From the NCBI GenBank assembly GCA_910577605.1, contig CAJTON010000014.1:20012-41872 (forward strand): a DNA stretch of 21,861 nucleotides, written 5' to 3'. Source of the stretch: an uncultured Butyrivibrio sp. (GTDB lineage: Bacteria > Bacillota > Clostridia > Lachnospirales > Lachnospiraceae). This document shows positions 1 to 7,457 of this stretch, one piece after another; positions within the stretch are counted from its first letter, which is position 1; every line of letters starts with the position of its first letter. The notes under the pieces were generated by a model. It was given only the letters and a program-made list of their open reading frames with translations, did not search any database and was not told the origin of the DNA. Both the position numbers and the translations under genes were made by a program.

Positions 1-11
1 TCAGGGGCATT

Positions 12-677
12 GTGAGCCGCGAGGTGAATAACGCGGCAGCCAAGAATCAGGTCATAGGGTATTTTGACAGCATTGCCGCGAGCAGTATGCGCACGGAGGC
101 TATGCTTACGGAGCTTAAAGATGAGATCGAGAGCAGTCTTGCCGGAATAAGGGACGCGGCTTTGAATTCCGATAATTCGGAAAAGCTGAGACAGATAGAC
201 GAATCGGTGCGCCGCGTTGTGGAGCTTACCGGAAATCTGGAGCAGATAGACGAGTCGGTGCGTCGTGTGGCGGAGATGACCGGAAGTATAGAGCAGATAG
301 ACGAGTCAGTGCGCCGCGTTGCTGAAATGACCGGAAGCATAGAAGAGATGGACAGGTCGGTTAAGCAGGTAGCAGAGGCCGCGGTGCATTTTGAAGATAT
401 GGGACAGTCGATCAAGCGTGTCGAGGCTATGGGCGAAAGCCTTGAGCACATAGACGAATCGGCGAGGAATGCGGCGTTGGCGAGCGAAAGTCTTGAAGCC
501 GCAATACATAAGGATAATCTCATAATGTACAGAACCATTAAGGAAGAAATGGAAGAGCTTAAAAAGAACAGCCGCAAGAACAGCTCTGCGCTGCGCGGCG
601 GGCTTATAGTCAGCGTGATTTTTAACGCGATCACCGTGGTGATACTTGCTGTCATGTGGATCTTGTATTTTCTGTAA
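12..677 (+). CDS. Membrane-anchored coiled-coil-like protein with six 17-residue repeats (5' end uncertain)
   Basis: Family not recognised. From a GTG at 12 the product is 221 residues. The frame stays open to the window edge, so the true start may lie upstream, although AGGGG at 3-7 could serve as a ribosome binding site for this GTG. Residues 1-58 are charged and probably helical. Residues 59-160 are six consecutive 17-residue repeats of the form LEQIDESVRRVAEMTGS, the last three degenerate. Residues 161-196 are Lys/Glu-rich, and about 197-220 form one hydrophobic helix ending at the C-terminus. This is a tail-anchored or single-pass topology with the long helical part probably cytoplasmic. 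The spacing of hydrophobic residues resembles methyl-accepting or tether proteins, but no signalling hairpin motif is visible. The gene lies 18 bases before the pyrophosphatase ATG and is probably cotranscribed with it. Function unknown. Confidence 0.7.
   Translation: MSREVNNAAAKNQVIGYFDSIAASSMRTEAMLTELKDEIESSLAGIRDAALNSDNSEKLRQIDESVRRVVELTGNLEQIDESVRRVAEMTGSIEQIDESVRRVAEMTGSIEEMDRSVKQVAEAAVHFEDMGQSIKRVEAMGESLEHIDESARNAALASESLEAAIHKDNLIMYRTIKEEMEELKKNSRKNSSALRGGLIVSVIFNAITVVILAVMWILYFL
186..491 (+). repeat. Six in-frame 51-bp tandem repeats inside the coiled-coil gene
   Basis: Six units of 51 bases encode residues 59-160. Units 2 and 3 are almost identical in protein (one difference at the first residue), unit 1 differs at a few positions, and units 4-6 are diverged. 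The core QIDESVRRV recurs exactly in units 1-3. The gradient of similarity fits recent duplication of the central units and older duplication of the outer ones. Confidence 0.85.
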
Positions 678-695
678 AATTGTGAGGTGTATCAT

Positions 696-2333
696 ATGAG
701 TCGGATATATGTGGTCGGCCACCGCAATCCCGATACGGATTCGGTGTGTTCGGCGTTGGCGTATGCCAATTTTAAAAATAAAGTTACGGGGACTGAGGAT
801 TATTATCCGTACAGGGCGGGAAATCTCAATGAAGAAACACAGTTTGTGCTTGAGAAATGCGGAGTGAGCGCGCCGCCTCTCCTTAAGGATCTCAGGGCGC
901 AGGTGAGCGATCTTCAGATCCGGGCGACGGAGAGCGTCAAGTCTTCGATCTCCATAAAAAAAGCATGGAATATGATGAATGAGGCGGGAGTCGTGACCCT
1001 CCCGGTCGTGAAGAACAAAAAGCTTGAGGGCCTGATTACGATTACCGATATAGCGACCTCATATATGGATGTGTACGACAATCACATCCTTGCTTTTTCC
1101 GAGACGACATACAAACAGATAGCCGAGACCCTTGACGGGCGCATAGTGTGCGCGGACGAACACAAGACCTCGGCGTCGGGTAAGGTGATAACCGCCGTAG
1201 CTACGCCGGAAATTATGGAGGAAAATATTGAAGCCGGGGACGTGGTGATTCTCGGCAACCGTTACGAGGCGCAGCTCTGCGCGATTGAGATGGGAGCGGG
1301 CTGCATAATCGTCTGCGAAAAAGCTCCCGTGTCAATGACGATATCGAAGCTCGCGCAGGACAACGGCTGTACCATAATAAGTTCGCCGCACGACGCTTTT
1401 ACCGTATCGAGGCTTATATATCAAAGCATTCCCATAGGTTATGTTATGAAAAAGGATTCTTTGGTTTCGTTCAGGCTTGACGATTATGTTGACGATATCC
1501 GCAAAGTCATGACCGAGAAAAGACACAGGGATTTTCCGGTGCTTGACCGCCACGGCAGTTATGTGGGAATGATCTCACGAAGGAGCCTTCTCGGAGCGCC
1601 CAAGAAAAAGGTGATTCTTGTCGATCACAATGAGGCGAAGCAGGCGGTGGCGGGCGTTCATGCGGCGGAGATAACGGAGATAATAGATCATCACCGTTTG
1701 GGCGTTATCGAAACTATGGCTCCGGTAATGTTCACCAATCAGCCGGTAGGATGTACCGCGACGATAATTTACGGAATGTATGTATCCGAGGGCATAGAGA
1801 TAGACGAAACGACGGCAAAGCTCATGTGCTCCGCCATTATTTCGGATACTCTGCTTTTTAATTCTCCGACTTGTACGGAGGAGGACAGGGAAGCGGCCAA
1901 AAGTCTTGCCAAAATCGCGGGGATAGACATAAAAAAATACGCGCAGGAGATGTTTTTTGCGGGCAGCAATATCAGCGAGAAATCGGCAAGGGAGCTTTTT
2001 ACCGGAGATTACAAAAAATTTTCTATCGGGGACGTTACCTTCGGGATCGGTCAGGTTTCCTGCATGGACAGCGACGAACTTTCGCAGGTCAAGAAAAAGG
2101 TCTTTGCGTATATGAAGGAGCAGCACAAAGCTTTGGGAGTCGGTATGCTGTTTTTCATGCTGACGGATATGATGCAGCCTTGCACAGAGCTTTTGTGCGT
2201 GGGAGAAGGCGCGGAACAGCTTGTCGAGGACGCGCTCGGCGTTGCGCCTAAAGACGGAGCGGTCATGCTGCCGGGCGTAGTGTCGCGCAAGAAGCAGATA
2301 GTGCCCAGGCTTATGATGGAGATCACACAGTAA
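696..2333 (+). CDS. ppaC: Manganese-dependent inorganic pyrophosphatase with CBS-DRTGG-CBS regulatory insert
   Basis: Family II inorganic pyrophosphatase, which hydrolyses PPi to phosphate in the cytoplasm and pulls biosynthetic reactions forward. The start is taken at ATG 696 (545 residues) because GAGG at 684-687 sits 8 bases upstream; an in-frame GTG at 687 overlaps that site. The N-terminal DHH half carries GHRNPDTDS (residues 8-16). A first CBS domain (about 70-130), a DRTGG-type domain (about 180-245) and a second CBS domain (about 250-310) follow. The catalytic core then resumes with VDHNE and IDHH near 315-340. The C-terminal DHHA2 domain holds the SRKKQ substrate-binding motif. In characterised family members the CBS pair binds adenine nucleotides and the DRTGG domain is associated with diadenosine polyphosphate activation. 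All expected metal-ligand motifs are present. Gene 2 of an apparent three-gene operon. Confidence 0.93.
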   Translation: MSRIYVVGHRNPDTDSVCSALAYANFKNKVTGTEDYYPYRAGNLNEETQFVLEKCGVSAPPLLKDLRAQVSDLQIRATESVKSSISIKKAWNMMNEAGVVTLPVVKNKKLEGLITITDIATSYMDVYDNHILAFSETTYKQIAETLDGRIVCADEHKTSASGKVITAVATPEIMEENIEAGDVVILGNRYEAQLCAIEMGAGCIIVCEKAPVSMTISKLAQDNGCTIISSPHDAFTVSRLIYQSIPIGYVMKKDSLVSFRLDDYVDDIRKVMTEKRHRDFPVLDRHGSYVGMISRRSLLGAPKKKVILVDHNEAKQAVAGVHAAEITEIIDHHRLGVIETMAPVMFTNQPVGCTATIIYGMYVSEGIEIDETTAKLMCSAIISDTLLFNSPTCTEEDREAAKSLAKIAGIDIKKYAQEMFFAGSNISEKSARELFTGDYKKFSIGDVTFGIGQVSCMDSDELSQVKKKVFAYMKEQHKALGVGMLFFMLTDMMQPCTELLCVGEGAEQLVEDALGVAPKDGAVMLPGVVSRKKQIVPRLMMEITQ

Positions 2334-2352
2334 AGTTTATTAGGAGTGTATT

Positions 2353-2850
2353 ATGAAACGTCCGGTTATTTTTGCTGCAGCCGTGCATACAGCGGCGTGG
2401 ATAGTCCTTACGATTGCGGATTATCTTGACGAGACCACCAGCTCGGATCTGGCGTATGTCCTGTTTTTTGCGGGACCGGCTCTCGTATCGGTCATATATC
2501 TTATTTTGAGGAAAAAAATATGGGCTAAAAGCTCTCTTTCATGGTGGAAGAATATGCTTATCGGCGCGGGGCTGTGGATAGGCTTTTCTGCCTTATTCGG
2601 GATTCCGATATGTTTTCTCGTAGATTACAACCATTGGATAGTTTATCAGCGTCCTGAGTTTGCTCTTGATTTAAACGGAATAGAATATATGGTTTTTGCG
2701 GTTTTCTACGCGGTGATCCCGTTTGCCGTGATTCTGCTGTCGGAAACGGCGGTTTTCCTGTTAGGTCTGGTGAAGAAGATAACGGCGCGAAATCAGGAAA
2801 AGCGGATGAAGGAGCTGGAGGAAATGTACGGGGATAAAAAGGATAGGTGA
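2353..2850 (+). CDS. Small four-helix integral membrane protein, unknown function
   Basis: 165 residues; family not recognised. AGGAG at 2342-2346 precedes ATG 2353 with good spacing, and the gene starts 19 bases after the pyrophosphatase stop, so it is probably the last gene of that operon. Hydrophobic segments are visible at about residues 4-25, 31-52, 66-92 and 108-138. The region between helices 3 and 4 carries aromatic and acidic residues (DYNHWIVYQRPEF). The C-terminal tail (about 140-165) is strongly charged with Lys, Arg and Glu and is likely cytoplasmic. No catalytic motif seen. An intrinsic terminator follows 20 bases after the stop. Confidence 0.75.
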   Translation: MKRPVIFAAAVHTAAWIVLTIADYLDETTSSDLAYVLFFAGPALVSVIYLILRKKIWAKSSLSWWKNMLIGAGLWIGFSALFGIPICFLVDYNHWIVYQRPEFALDLNGIEYMVFAVFYAVIPFAVILLSETAVFLLGLVKKITARNQEKRMKELEEMYGDKKDR

Positions 2851-2869
2851 AATTCAAATAAATAAAGAA

Positions 2870-2905
2870 AAGAACCCGGACTGTATGCTCCGGGTTCTTC
2901 TTTTT
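2870..2905 (+). terminator. Intrinsic terminator ending the pyrophosphatase operon
   Basis: A perfect stem pairs AGAACCCGGA (2871-2880) with TCCGGGTTCT (2889-2898) around an 8-base loop. A further A-T pair lies at the base, and a T-rich run follows to 2905. It is placed just after the last plus-strand gene. Confidence 0.88.
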
Positions 2906-2920
2906 GGGATAAATTTTTAC

Positions 2921-2981
2921 TGCCGTGTCGGAGGAAATCAAGCTTTGCTTTGCAATCGCCTGATTTTCCTCTGATATGGCA
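2921..2981. repeat. Palindromic repeat element, copy A
   Basis: A long imperfect inverted repeat. The left arm at 2921-2943 runs from TGCCGTGTCGG to AAATCAAGC. The right arm at 2958-2981, reverse-complemented, begins TGCCATATCAGAGGAAAATC, so the arms match apart from a few substitutions and one extra A. The loop is about 14 bases. It lies between convergent genes after a separate intrinsic terminator, and both flanks are AT-rich. The arm sequence recurs at 5350-5416, which marks it as a repeat family and not only a terminator. Confidence 0.7.
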
Positions 2982-3006
2982 TTTTATTTTGGGAGAGGGA
3001 TAAAAT

Positions 3007-3723
3007 TTATTTTTTCTTTTTCTTTTGTACAATAACTATCACGACTATCGCAATGATAAGCGCAACGCCTGCCGCAATTCCGATTACAACACCGACGATG
3101 GGAAATTCGGAGCCGGAGCCTTCATTGGAGGAGCCGCTGTTTCCCGCGGTCGGAGCATTATCCGATGCGGCAGTGGTGGAATCCTTATTGTCTTCGCCGC
3201 CTGCGGCTGTGGTTTCTTCGCTCTCAGAGCCGCCTTCCTTGTTGAATTCAACGGAATCAAGCACGACATGACAGGTTACGCCCGACGCTTTAAGGGATTC
3301 GCCGTCGGGATCCTCATCGGGCGGAATCGTGCATCTTACGTCTTTTATGTAGATAGTTGCAAGTGATTCGGCAGCAAAAGAATTTTCGCCCATTTCAAGC
3401 TCAAACGTGTAGGTTCCGTCGCCCGATATGGTCTGCGCCTCCGTCGCCCATGTTTTCCATGTGACCTGCTCGCGGCTGTAAAGCTTTGCTTCGATCGGAT
3501 CGCCGCTGAAATCTGATACGGTGATGGTCATCGTTATTTTCTCGATAGTCGGAACTATCGGGTCTACGCCCGTTTCAACGCTTCCCCAGATGTTAAATAC
3601 GCAGAAATCGAATGCTTCCGTTTCGGCATAGGTATAATCCGTTGTGATCTCAGCGCTTACGGGAACGCAAAATGATAAAACCAGCAGAGTGGCTGCTATA
3701 ACGCTTAGTATTTTTTTCTTCAT
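3007..3723 (-). CDS. Secreted cell-surface protein with C-terminal membrane anchor
   Basis: 238 residues. The signal peptide spans about 1-24 with likely cleavage after VSA. An ectodomain (about 25-165) rich in beta-prone residues follows; it contains one CxnC-like pair in the DVRC...VTC region and resembles small beta-sandwich or carbohydrate-binding folds, though no family is certain. Residues 166-207 are a low-complexity Ser/Thr/Gly/Glu linker. One transmembrane helix (about 209-232) and a terminal run of five lysines act as stop-transfer. No LPXTG motif is seen, so anchoring is by the helix. GGAGGT sits a few bases before ATG 3723. The protein is probably displayed outside the cell on a flexible stalk. 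Specific function unknown. Confidence 0.75.
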   Translation of the reverse strand: MKKKILSVIAATLLVLSFCVPVSAEITTDYTYAETEAFDFCVFNIWGSVETGVDPIVPTIEKITMTITVSDFSGDPIEAKLYSREQVTWKTWATEAQTISGDGTYTFELEMGENSFAAESLATIYIKDVRCTIPPDEDPDGESLKASGVTCHVVLDSVEFNKEGGSESEETTAAGGEDNKDSTTAASDNAPTAGNSGSSNEGSGSEFPIVGVVIGIAAGVALIIAIVVIVIVQKKKKK

Positions 3724-3792
3724 AAATTACCTCCGTCAGTAGTAGGGACTCCCAAATTAAGTTTTTTCGTACGCCCTCTTCCCTTCCGGTAA

Positions 3793-3821
3793 ATTATAAC
3801 AGGTTTATGCTTTTAATTTAA
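3793..3821 (-). promoter_or_regulatory. Candidate promoter for the surface-protein gene
   Basis: On the minus strand a perfect TATAAT -10 box lies at 3793-3798. A weak TTAAAT is at the -35 position (3816-3821), 17 bases away. It sits about 70 bases upstream of ATG 3723. Confidence 0.5.
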
Positions 3822-3848
3822 CTGTATTTTCTTAATATAAAATACATA

Positions 3849-4331
3849 TTATTTTACACATTCAAATTTTAACGCTTCAAAGCAGCTCTTTGCGGCATCT
3901 TCCGATTCAAGGCAGCCTAAAAGCACTCCCGTTTGGGAATCGTCTATCATAATTATAAAATCGTATTCCGTTTTGTCGTCGGAAGTGACTTTATACATAA
4001 TGTACGAATTGTTGTCTTTTGTGCCTTCTTTGATTATTTCTGTGTCAGAATCGTCCTCTTTGTCAAGCTCTCTGACAAGATTGTAATACTGGTCGTAGCC
4101 ATCCTTAGTGACAAAGCTCCCTGTCATAATATCCTTGTCGTCCTTTGACACAGTAAACGGAGACTTGGAGTCCATTTTATAGCCGTCGATGCGGTTGAGA
4201 GTAACCTTTATCTGGTCGCCTGTCGTTACGTTGAAGGTCAGAGAGGATTCTTTGGTTTTGGTGACGGTGCAGCCGCAAAGCAAAATTACTGCAAATACGG
4301 CAAGCGCCGCCGATTTTAATATTTTTTTCAT
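3849..4331 (-). CDS. Small lipoprotein, unknown function
   Basis: 160 residues. The N-terminus is a type II signal peptide (MKK then a hydrophobic stretch) ending in the lipobox LCGC, with Cys21 as the expected lipidated residue. The mature part is acidic and Lys-rich, predicted mostly beta with a repeated theme of strand-turn segments (for example GDQIKVTLNRIDGY and YIMYKVTSDDKTEYDFIIMID), and ends at VK. It should be tethered to the outer face of the cytoplasmic membrane. GGAGGC precedes ATG 4331 at normal distance. A separate promoter upstream suggests it is transcribed alone. Family not recognised. Confidence 0.75.
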   Translation of the reverse strand: MKKILKSAALAVFAVILLCGCTVTKTKESSLTFNVTTGDQIKVTLNRIDGYKMDSKSPFTVSKDDKDIMTGSFVTKDGYDQYYNLVRELDKEDDSDTEIIKEGTKDNNSYIMYKVTSDDKTEYDFIIMIDDSQTGVLLGCLESEDAAKSCFEALKFECVK

Positions 4332-4365
4332 ATGCGTATTGCCTCCTTGGGTTTTAATAATGTAA

Positions 4366-4394
4366 ATTATAGCATTTATCTTTTGTTAATACAA
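4366..4394 (-). promoter_or_regulatory. Candidate sigma-A promoter for the lipoprotein gene
   Basis: Minus strand: TTGTAT (4389-4394), a 17-base spacer, then TATAAT (4366-4371). This lies about 35 bases upstream of the lipoprotein ATG. Confidence 0.6.
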
Positions 4395-4422
4395 TATTTG
4401 CAGAGAAATTCCGTACGCTATG

Positions 4423-5199
4423 TCAGCCCAGAGCCACATCGAGAACCATCATTATGACAAATCCAGCCGCTACGCCTATAGTGCCGATATTGGAATGTTT
4501 TCCTGACTGCGCTTCGGGAATAAGCTCTTCCGCCACGACATATATCATAGCTCCAGCCGCGAAGGAAAGAAGGTAAGGGAGGGCGGGGACTACTATCCCC
4601 GTTAAAAGTATGGTGATAAATGCGCTTATGGGTTCCACGATTCCCGACAGCGTTCCCATAAGAAAGGCTTTGGGGCGGGACATTCCTTCACTGCGTAACG
4701 GCATAGAGATTATCGTGCCTTCGGGAAAATTCTGTATAGCAATTCCTATTGAGAGAGCGAAGGCTCCCGCCATCGTTATGCCTGAATTGCCCGCCAGAAC
4801 TCCGGCGAAGGTGACGCCGACAGCCATTCCTTCGGGAATATTGTGGAGAGTGACCGCGAGGACAAGCATAGTCGTTTTTTTTAGATTGGTTTTGGGACCC
4901 TCCGGTTTTGCGCTGTCAAGATGCAGATGCGGCGTGACGGTATCTAACAGCAGCAGAAAGCCGATTCCGAGAATAAAGCCTACTGCCGGCGGAAGCCAGG
5001 GCAGACCTCCGCGCTCCTCGGACATTTCGATTGCCGGAATTATGAGCGACCAGACTGACGCGGCGATCATTACTCCCGAGGCAAAGCCTAAAAGAGCTTT
5101 TTCTATTTTTTCGTTCAGGTGGCCGCGCATAAAAAATACCATTGCGGCGCCAAGCGTGGTGCCGGCAAAAGGAATAAGCAGGCCTAAGGTGGTGTTCAT
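4423..5199 (-). CDS. ZIP family divalent metal transporter
   Basis: 258 residues, the normal length for a bacterial ZIP (ZupT/GufA-like) importer of zinc or related divalent metals, with about eight transmembrane helices. The helix-4 signature HNIPEGMAVGV and the helix-5 counterpart QNFPEGTIISMP supply the intramembrane His/Asn/Glu metal ligands. A late helix contains the AEELIPE motif typical of the family. The loop near residues 88-105 holds HLHLDSAKPEGP, a His-rich cytoplasmic loop. GGAGGT (5207-5212) lies 7 bases before ATG 5199. The metal cannot be told from sequence. The gene is divergent from the ech operon, and nickel is the ech cofactor, but nothing in the sequence shows that this transporter carries nickel. 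Confidence 0.9.
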   Translation of the reverse strand: MNTTLGLLIPFAGTTLGAAMVFFMRGHLNEKIEKALLGFASGVMIAASVWSLIIPAIEMSEERGGLPWLPPAVGFILGIGFLLLLDTVTPHLHLDSAKPEGPKTNLKKTTMLVLAVTLHNIPEGMAVGVTFAGVLAGNSGITMAGAFALSIGIAIQNFPEGTIISMPLRSEGMSRPKAFLMGTLSGIVEPISAFITILLTGIVVPALPYLLSFAAGAMIYVVAEELIPEAQSGKHSNIGTIGVAAGFVIMMVLDVALG

Positions 5200-5239
5200 A
5201 CAGATGACCTCCGAAATCTTCTTTTAAAATTTTTGCGGG

Positions 5240-5272
5240 GCATATTGAAAACGCCCGCATATTAGCATATGC
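5240..5272. promoter_or_regulatory. Clustered GCATAT half-sites upstream of the ZIP gene, possible operator
   Basis: GCATATT occurs at 5240-5246 and again at 5257-5263. The second forms a perfect inverted pair with ATATGC at 5267-5272 across TAGC. The cluster lies 40-75 bases upstream of the ZIP start, where a metal-responsive repressor could bind. No known Zur, MntR or Fur consensus is recognised. Confidence 0.25.
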
Positions 5273-5349
5273 AGAACGGCTGCCGGTGTTATAGTAAAAT
5301 ACACTCAAAAATCCAGCCGCTTCGTGTCTGCCGCGCTGTGCGCGCAAAG

Positions 5350-5416
5350 ATTTTTCTGTTATCATGTCAGGTGAAATCAGCTTGATTTCCTGCTGACATG
5401 GCAAAATAGAAAAAAT
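5350..5416. repeat. Palindromic repeat element, copy B
   Basis: Inverted repeat with a 3-base centre. ATGTCAGGTGAAATCA (5364-5379) faces TGATTTCCTGCTGACAT (5383-5399), and weaker pairing extends out to ATTTTTC (5350-5356) against GAAAAAAT (5409-5416). The right arm, reverse-complemented, is TGCCATGTCAGCAGGAAATC followed by AAGC and matches the arms of the element at 2921-2981. It sits between two divergent genes, so it cannot be their terminator, and lies 46 bases upstream of the ech -35 box. Apart from this element, the GCATAT sites and the promoter, the 350-base gap 5200-5549 shows no gene. Confidence 0.7.
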
Positions 5417-5461
5417 GCCTGAAAACAAGGCTGAAACGGATAAAACAGGGTTCGATTATTA

Positions 5462-5490
5462 TTGACAATTATCGCCGGAAATATTATATT
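5462..5490 (+). promoter_or_regulatory. Strong sigma-A promoter of the ech-hypF operon
   Basis: Perfect TTGACA (5462-5467), a 17-base spacer and TATATT (5485-5490; five of six matches). The predicted start near 5497 leaves a leader of about 53 bases before echA. It is the best promoter match in the window. Confidence 0.85.
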
Positions 5491-5549
5491 TAAAGCTGTG
5501 TGAAAAACATTTTTATCATTATTTTTTTATAGGATAGGATGGATCTGTT

Positions 5550-7457
5550 ATGGAAATGATCGTGGCTCTGATACTTTTTCCGTTTGCGGTGGCGGCTGTA
5601 CTTGCGTGTGTCAGCGACAATAAGATTAGAAAGGCAGTGGTGTATTTTTCGGCTTTTGCCATAATGATTTCGGCTGTCGTGTTTACCGTGGGTTTCCTGA
5701 TACGCGGCGAGAGACTTTCGCATCTGCCCCATACCGAAATTATCGACAGAGGAATGCTTGTGGTCGAGGCTCTTCTGACTTGTCTTATCATATGGCTTTC
5801 CATTAAGTACAAAAAATATTACGCCGCGCTTTTATCCGTTGCGCAGACCGGACTTATGGCATGGCTTGAGCTTTCCGGACGTACTGAGGGGTTTGAGCTG
5901 AACCATATTTTCTGCGACAGGCTTACTCTGATCATGGTGCTTATGATAGGTATCGTGGGTTCTTTTATCTGCATATACGCGGTCGGATATATGAACGATT
6001 ATCATCATCACCATACGGAGTACAAAGACAGAAGGAAGTTTTTCTTCGCCATGCTGTTTGTATTCCTCGGAGCGATGTTCGGTCTTGTATTTTCGAGCAA
6101 TCTCATATGGATATATTTTTTCTGGGAGATCACGAGCGTATCCTCTTTCCTGCTTATAGGATATACGCGGACGGACGAGGCGGTACACAATTCTTTCAGG
6201 GCTTTGTGGATGAACCTTCTCGGCGGTCTTGCTTTCGCTATAGCGATAGCGTACGCGGTTATAGAGCTTAACATTATAAATCTCAGCCAGATAACGGAGA
6301 GCGGCAGCAAGCTTGTCGCGGTCCCGCTCACGCTGCTCGCGTTTGCCGGACTTACCAAATCCGCGCAGATGCCGTTTTCAAGGTGGCTTATGGGCGCGAT
6401 GGTAGCGCCCACTCCTACGTCGGCGCTGCTGCACAGCGCGACTATGGTAAAGGCGGGCGTGTATCTGCTTATAAGGCTTGCTCCGGCGCTTAAAGGAAGC
6501 GTAGCGGGCTACACGGTCGCGCTTCTTGGCGGTTTTACTTTCTTTATTGCCAGCATAAGGGCGATAATACACAGCGACGGCAAAAAGATCCTCGCTTATT
6601 CGACGGTATCCAATCTCGGCCTTATCACCGCGTGCGCCGGAGTAGGTTACGACGAAACGGTATGGGCGGCGATCTTCCTTATGATGTTCCACGCAGTTTC
6701 AAAATCGCTTTTGTTCCAGTCTGTTGGCGCTGTTGAGAACGCGACCGGAAGCAGGGACGTTGAAAATATGCACGGGCTTATCAAAAGATACCCGTTCTAC
6801 GCCGTAGTTATCACGATCGGAATTGCGGGAATGTTCCTTGCTCCTTTCGGAATGCTTATCTCAAAATGGGCGGCGCTCAAGGCGTTTGTGGACGCGAAAA
6901 ATATACTGCTCGTGCTTTTGCTCGCGTTCGGAAGCGCGACGACAATGTTCTACTGGACGAAATGGCTGTTAAAAATACTGGCGTGGTCCGAGAAAACGGA
7001 AACGCAGAAAAATACGACCTCTAAGGGACAGTGGCTTTCCCTTGCGGCTCACGCGGTTATAATGGTATGTCTTGTCTTGTTTTACCCGATGATTTCAAGA
7101 GTGTTTATGCAGCCTCTTCTTGACGCCATGTACGACTATGAGGTATTGCAGGTACTCAGTATCACCGACATGGTGATAATGGCTATGATGGTCGGAGCGA
7201 TATTCATTGTTCCGGTAATAGCGTGGCTCATCTCCAGAAAATCAAAGGTTACTATGACCACCGCTTATATGTCGGGCGTAAACCACGATGACGGAAGGAA
7301 GTTCGTGGATTCCTTCGGGGAGGAAAAGGACACATATCTTGCCAACTGGTATCTTCTTGATATGTTCGGACCGACCAAATTCATGAAGCCTGCCACGATC
7401 ATCGCGGCTGCGGGGCTTATTGTCGGGATGGTATTGGCGATAGGAGGTGTACTGTAA
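5550..7457 (+). CDS. echA: Ech hydrogenase subunit EchA, proton/sodium antiporter-like membrane subunit
   Basis: 635-residue integral membrane protein of the NuoL/MrpA antiporter family, about 14-16 helices. In Ech complexes this subunit carries the ion-pumping half of ferredoxin-driven hydrogen production. Conserved intramembrane charges are visible: Glu193 in FFWEITSVSSFLLIGY, and Lys301 in the helix motif LLHSATMVKAGVYLL. The DGKKILAYSTVSNLGLI segment typical of the family follows. The first gene of the operon, it begins about 53 bases after the predicted transcript start behind a modest AGGAT-type site. Its stop overlaps the echB start by one base (TAATG). A complex I origin is excluded because the downstream large subunit keeps NiFe ligands. 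Confidence 0.92.
   Translation: MEMIVALILFPFAVAAVLACVSDNKIRKAVVYFSAFAIMISAVVFTVGFLIRGERLSHLPHTEIIDRGMLVVEALLTCLIIWLSIKYKKYYAALLSVAQTGLMAWLELSGRTEGFELNHIFCDRLTLIMVLMIGIVGSFICIYAVGYMNDYHHHHTEYKDRRKFFFAMLFVFLGAMFGLVFSSNLIWIYFFWEITSVSSFLLIGYTRTDEAVHNSFRALWMNLLGGLAFAIAIAYAVIELNIINLSQITESGSKLVAVPLTLLAFAGLTKSAQMPFSRWLMGAMVAPTPTSALLHSATMVKAGVYLLIRLAPALKGSVAGYTVALLGGFTFFIASIRAIIHSDGKKILAYSTVSNLGLITACAGVGYDETVWAAIFLMMFHAVSKSLLFQSVGAVENATGSRDVENMHGLIKRYPFYAVVITIGIAGMFLAPFGMLISKWAALKAFVDAKNILLVLLLAFGSATTMFYWTKWLLKILAWSEKTETQKNTTSKGQWLSLAAHAVIMVCLVLFYPMISRVFMQPLLDAMYDYEVLQVLSITDMVIMAMMVGAIFIVPVIAWLISRKSKVTMTTAYMSGVNHDDGRKFVDSFGEEKDTYLANWYLLDMFGPTKFMKPATIIAAAGLIVGMVLAIGGVL

Noticed and set aside
47..655. 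Long open frame on the minus strand opposite the repeat protein
   Set aside because: It mirrors the repeated codons of the plus-strand gene, has no binding site and encodes a Ser/Arg/Leu-rich sequence without domain features.
4610..5227. Plus-strand open frame of 205 codons opposite the ZIP transporter
   Set aside because: The ZIP protein on the minus strand shows the diagnostic HNIPEG motif. The opposite frame is a codon-use shadow.
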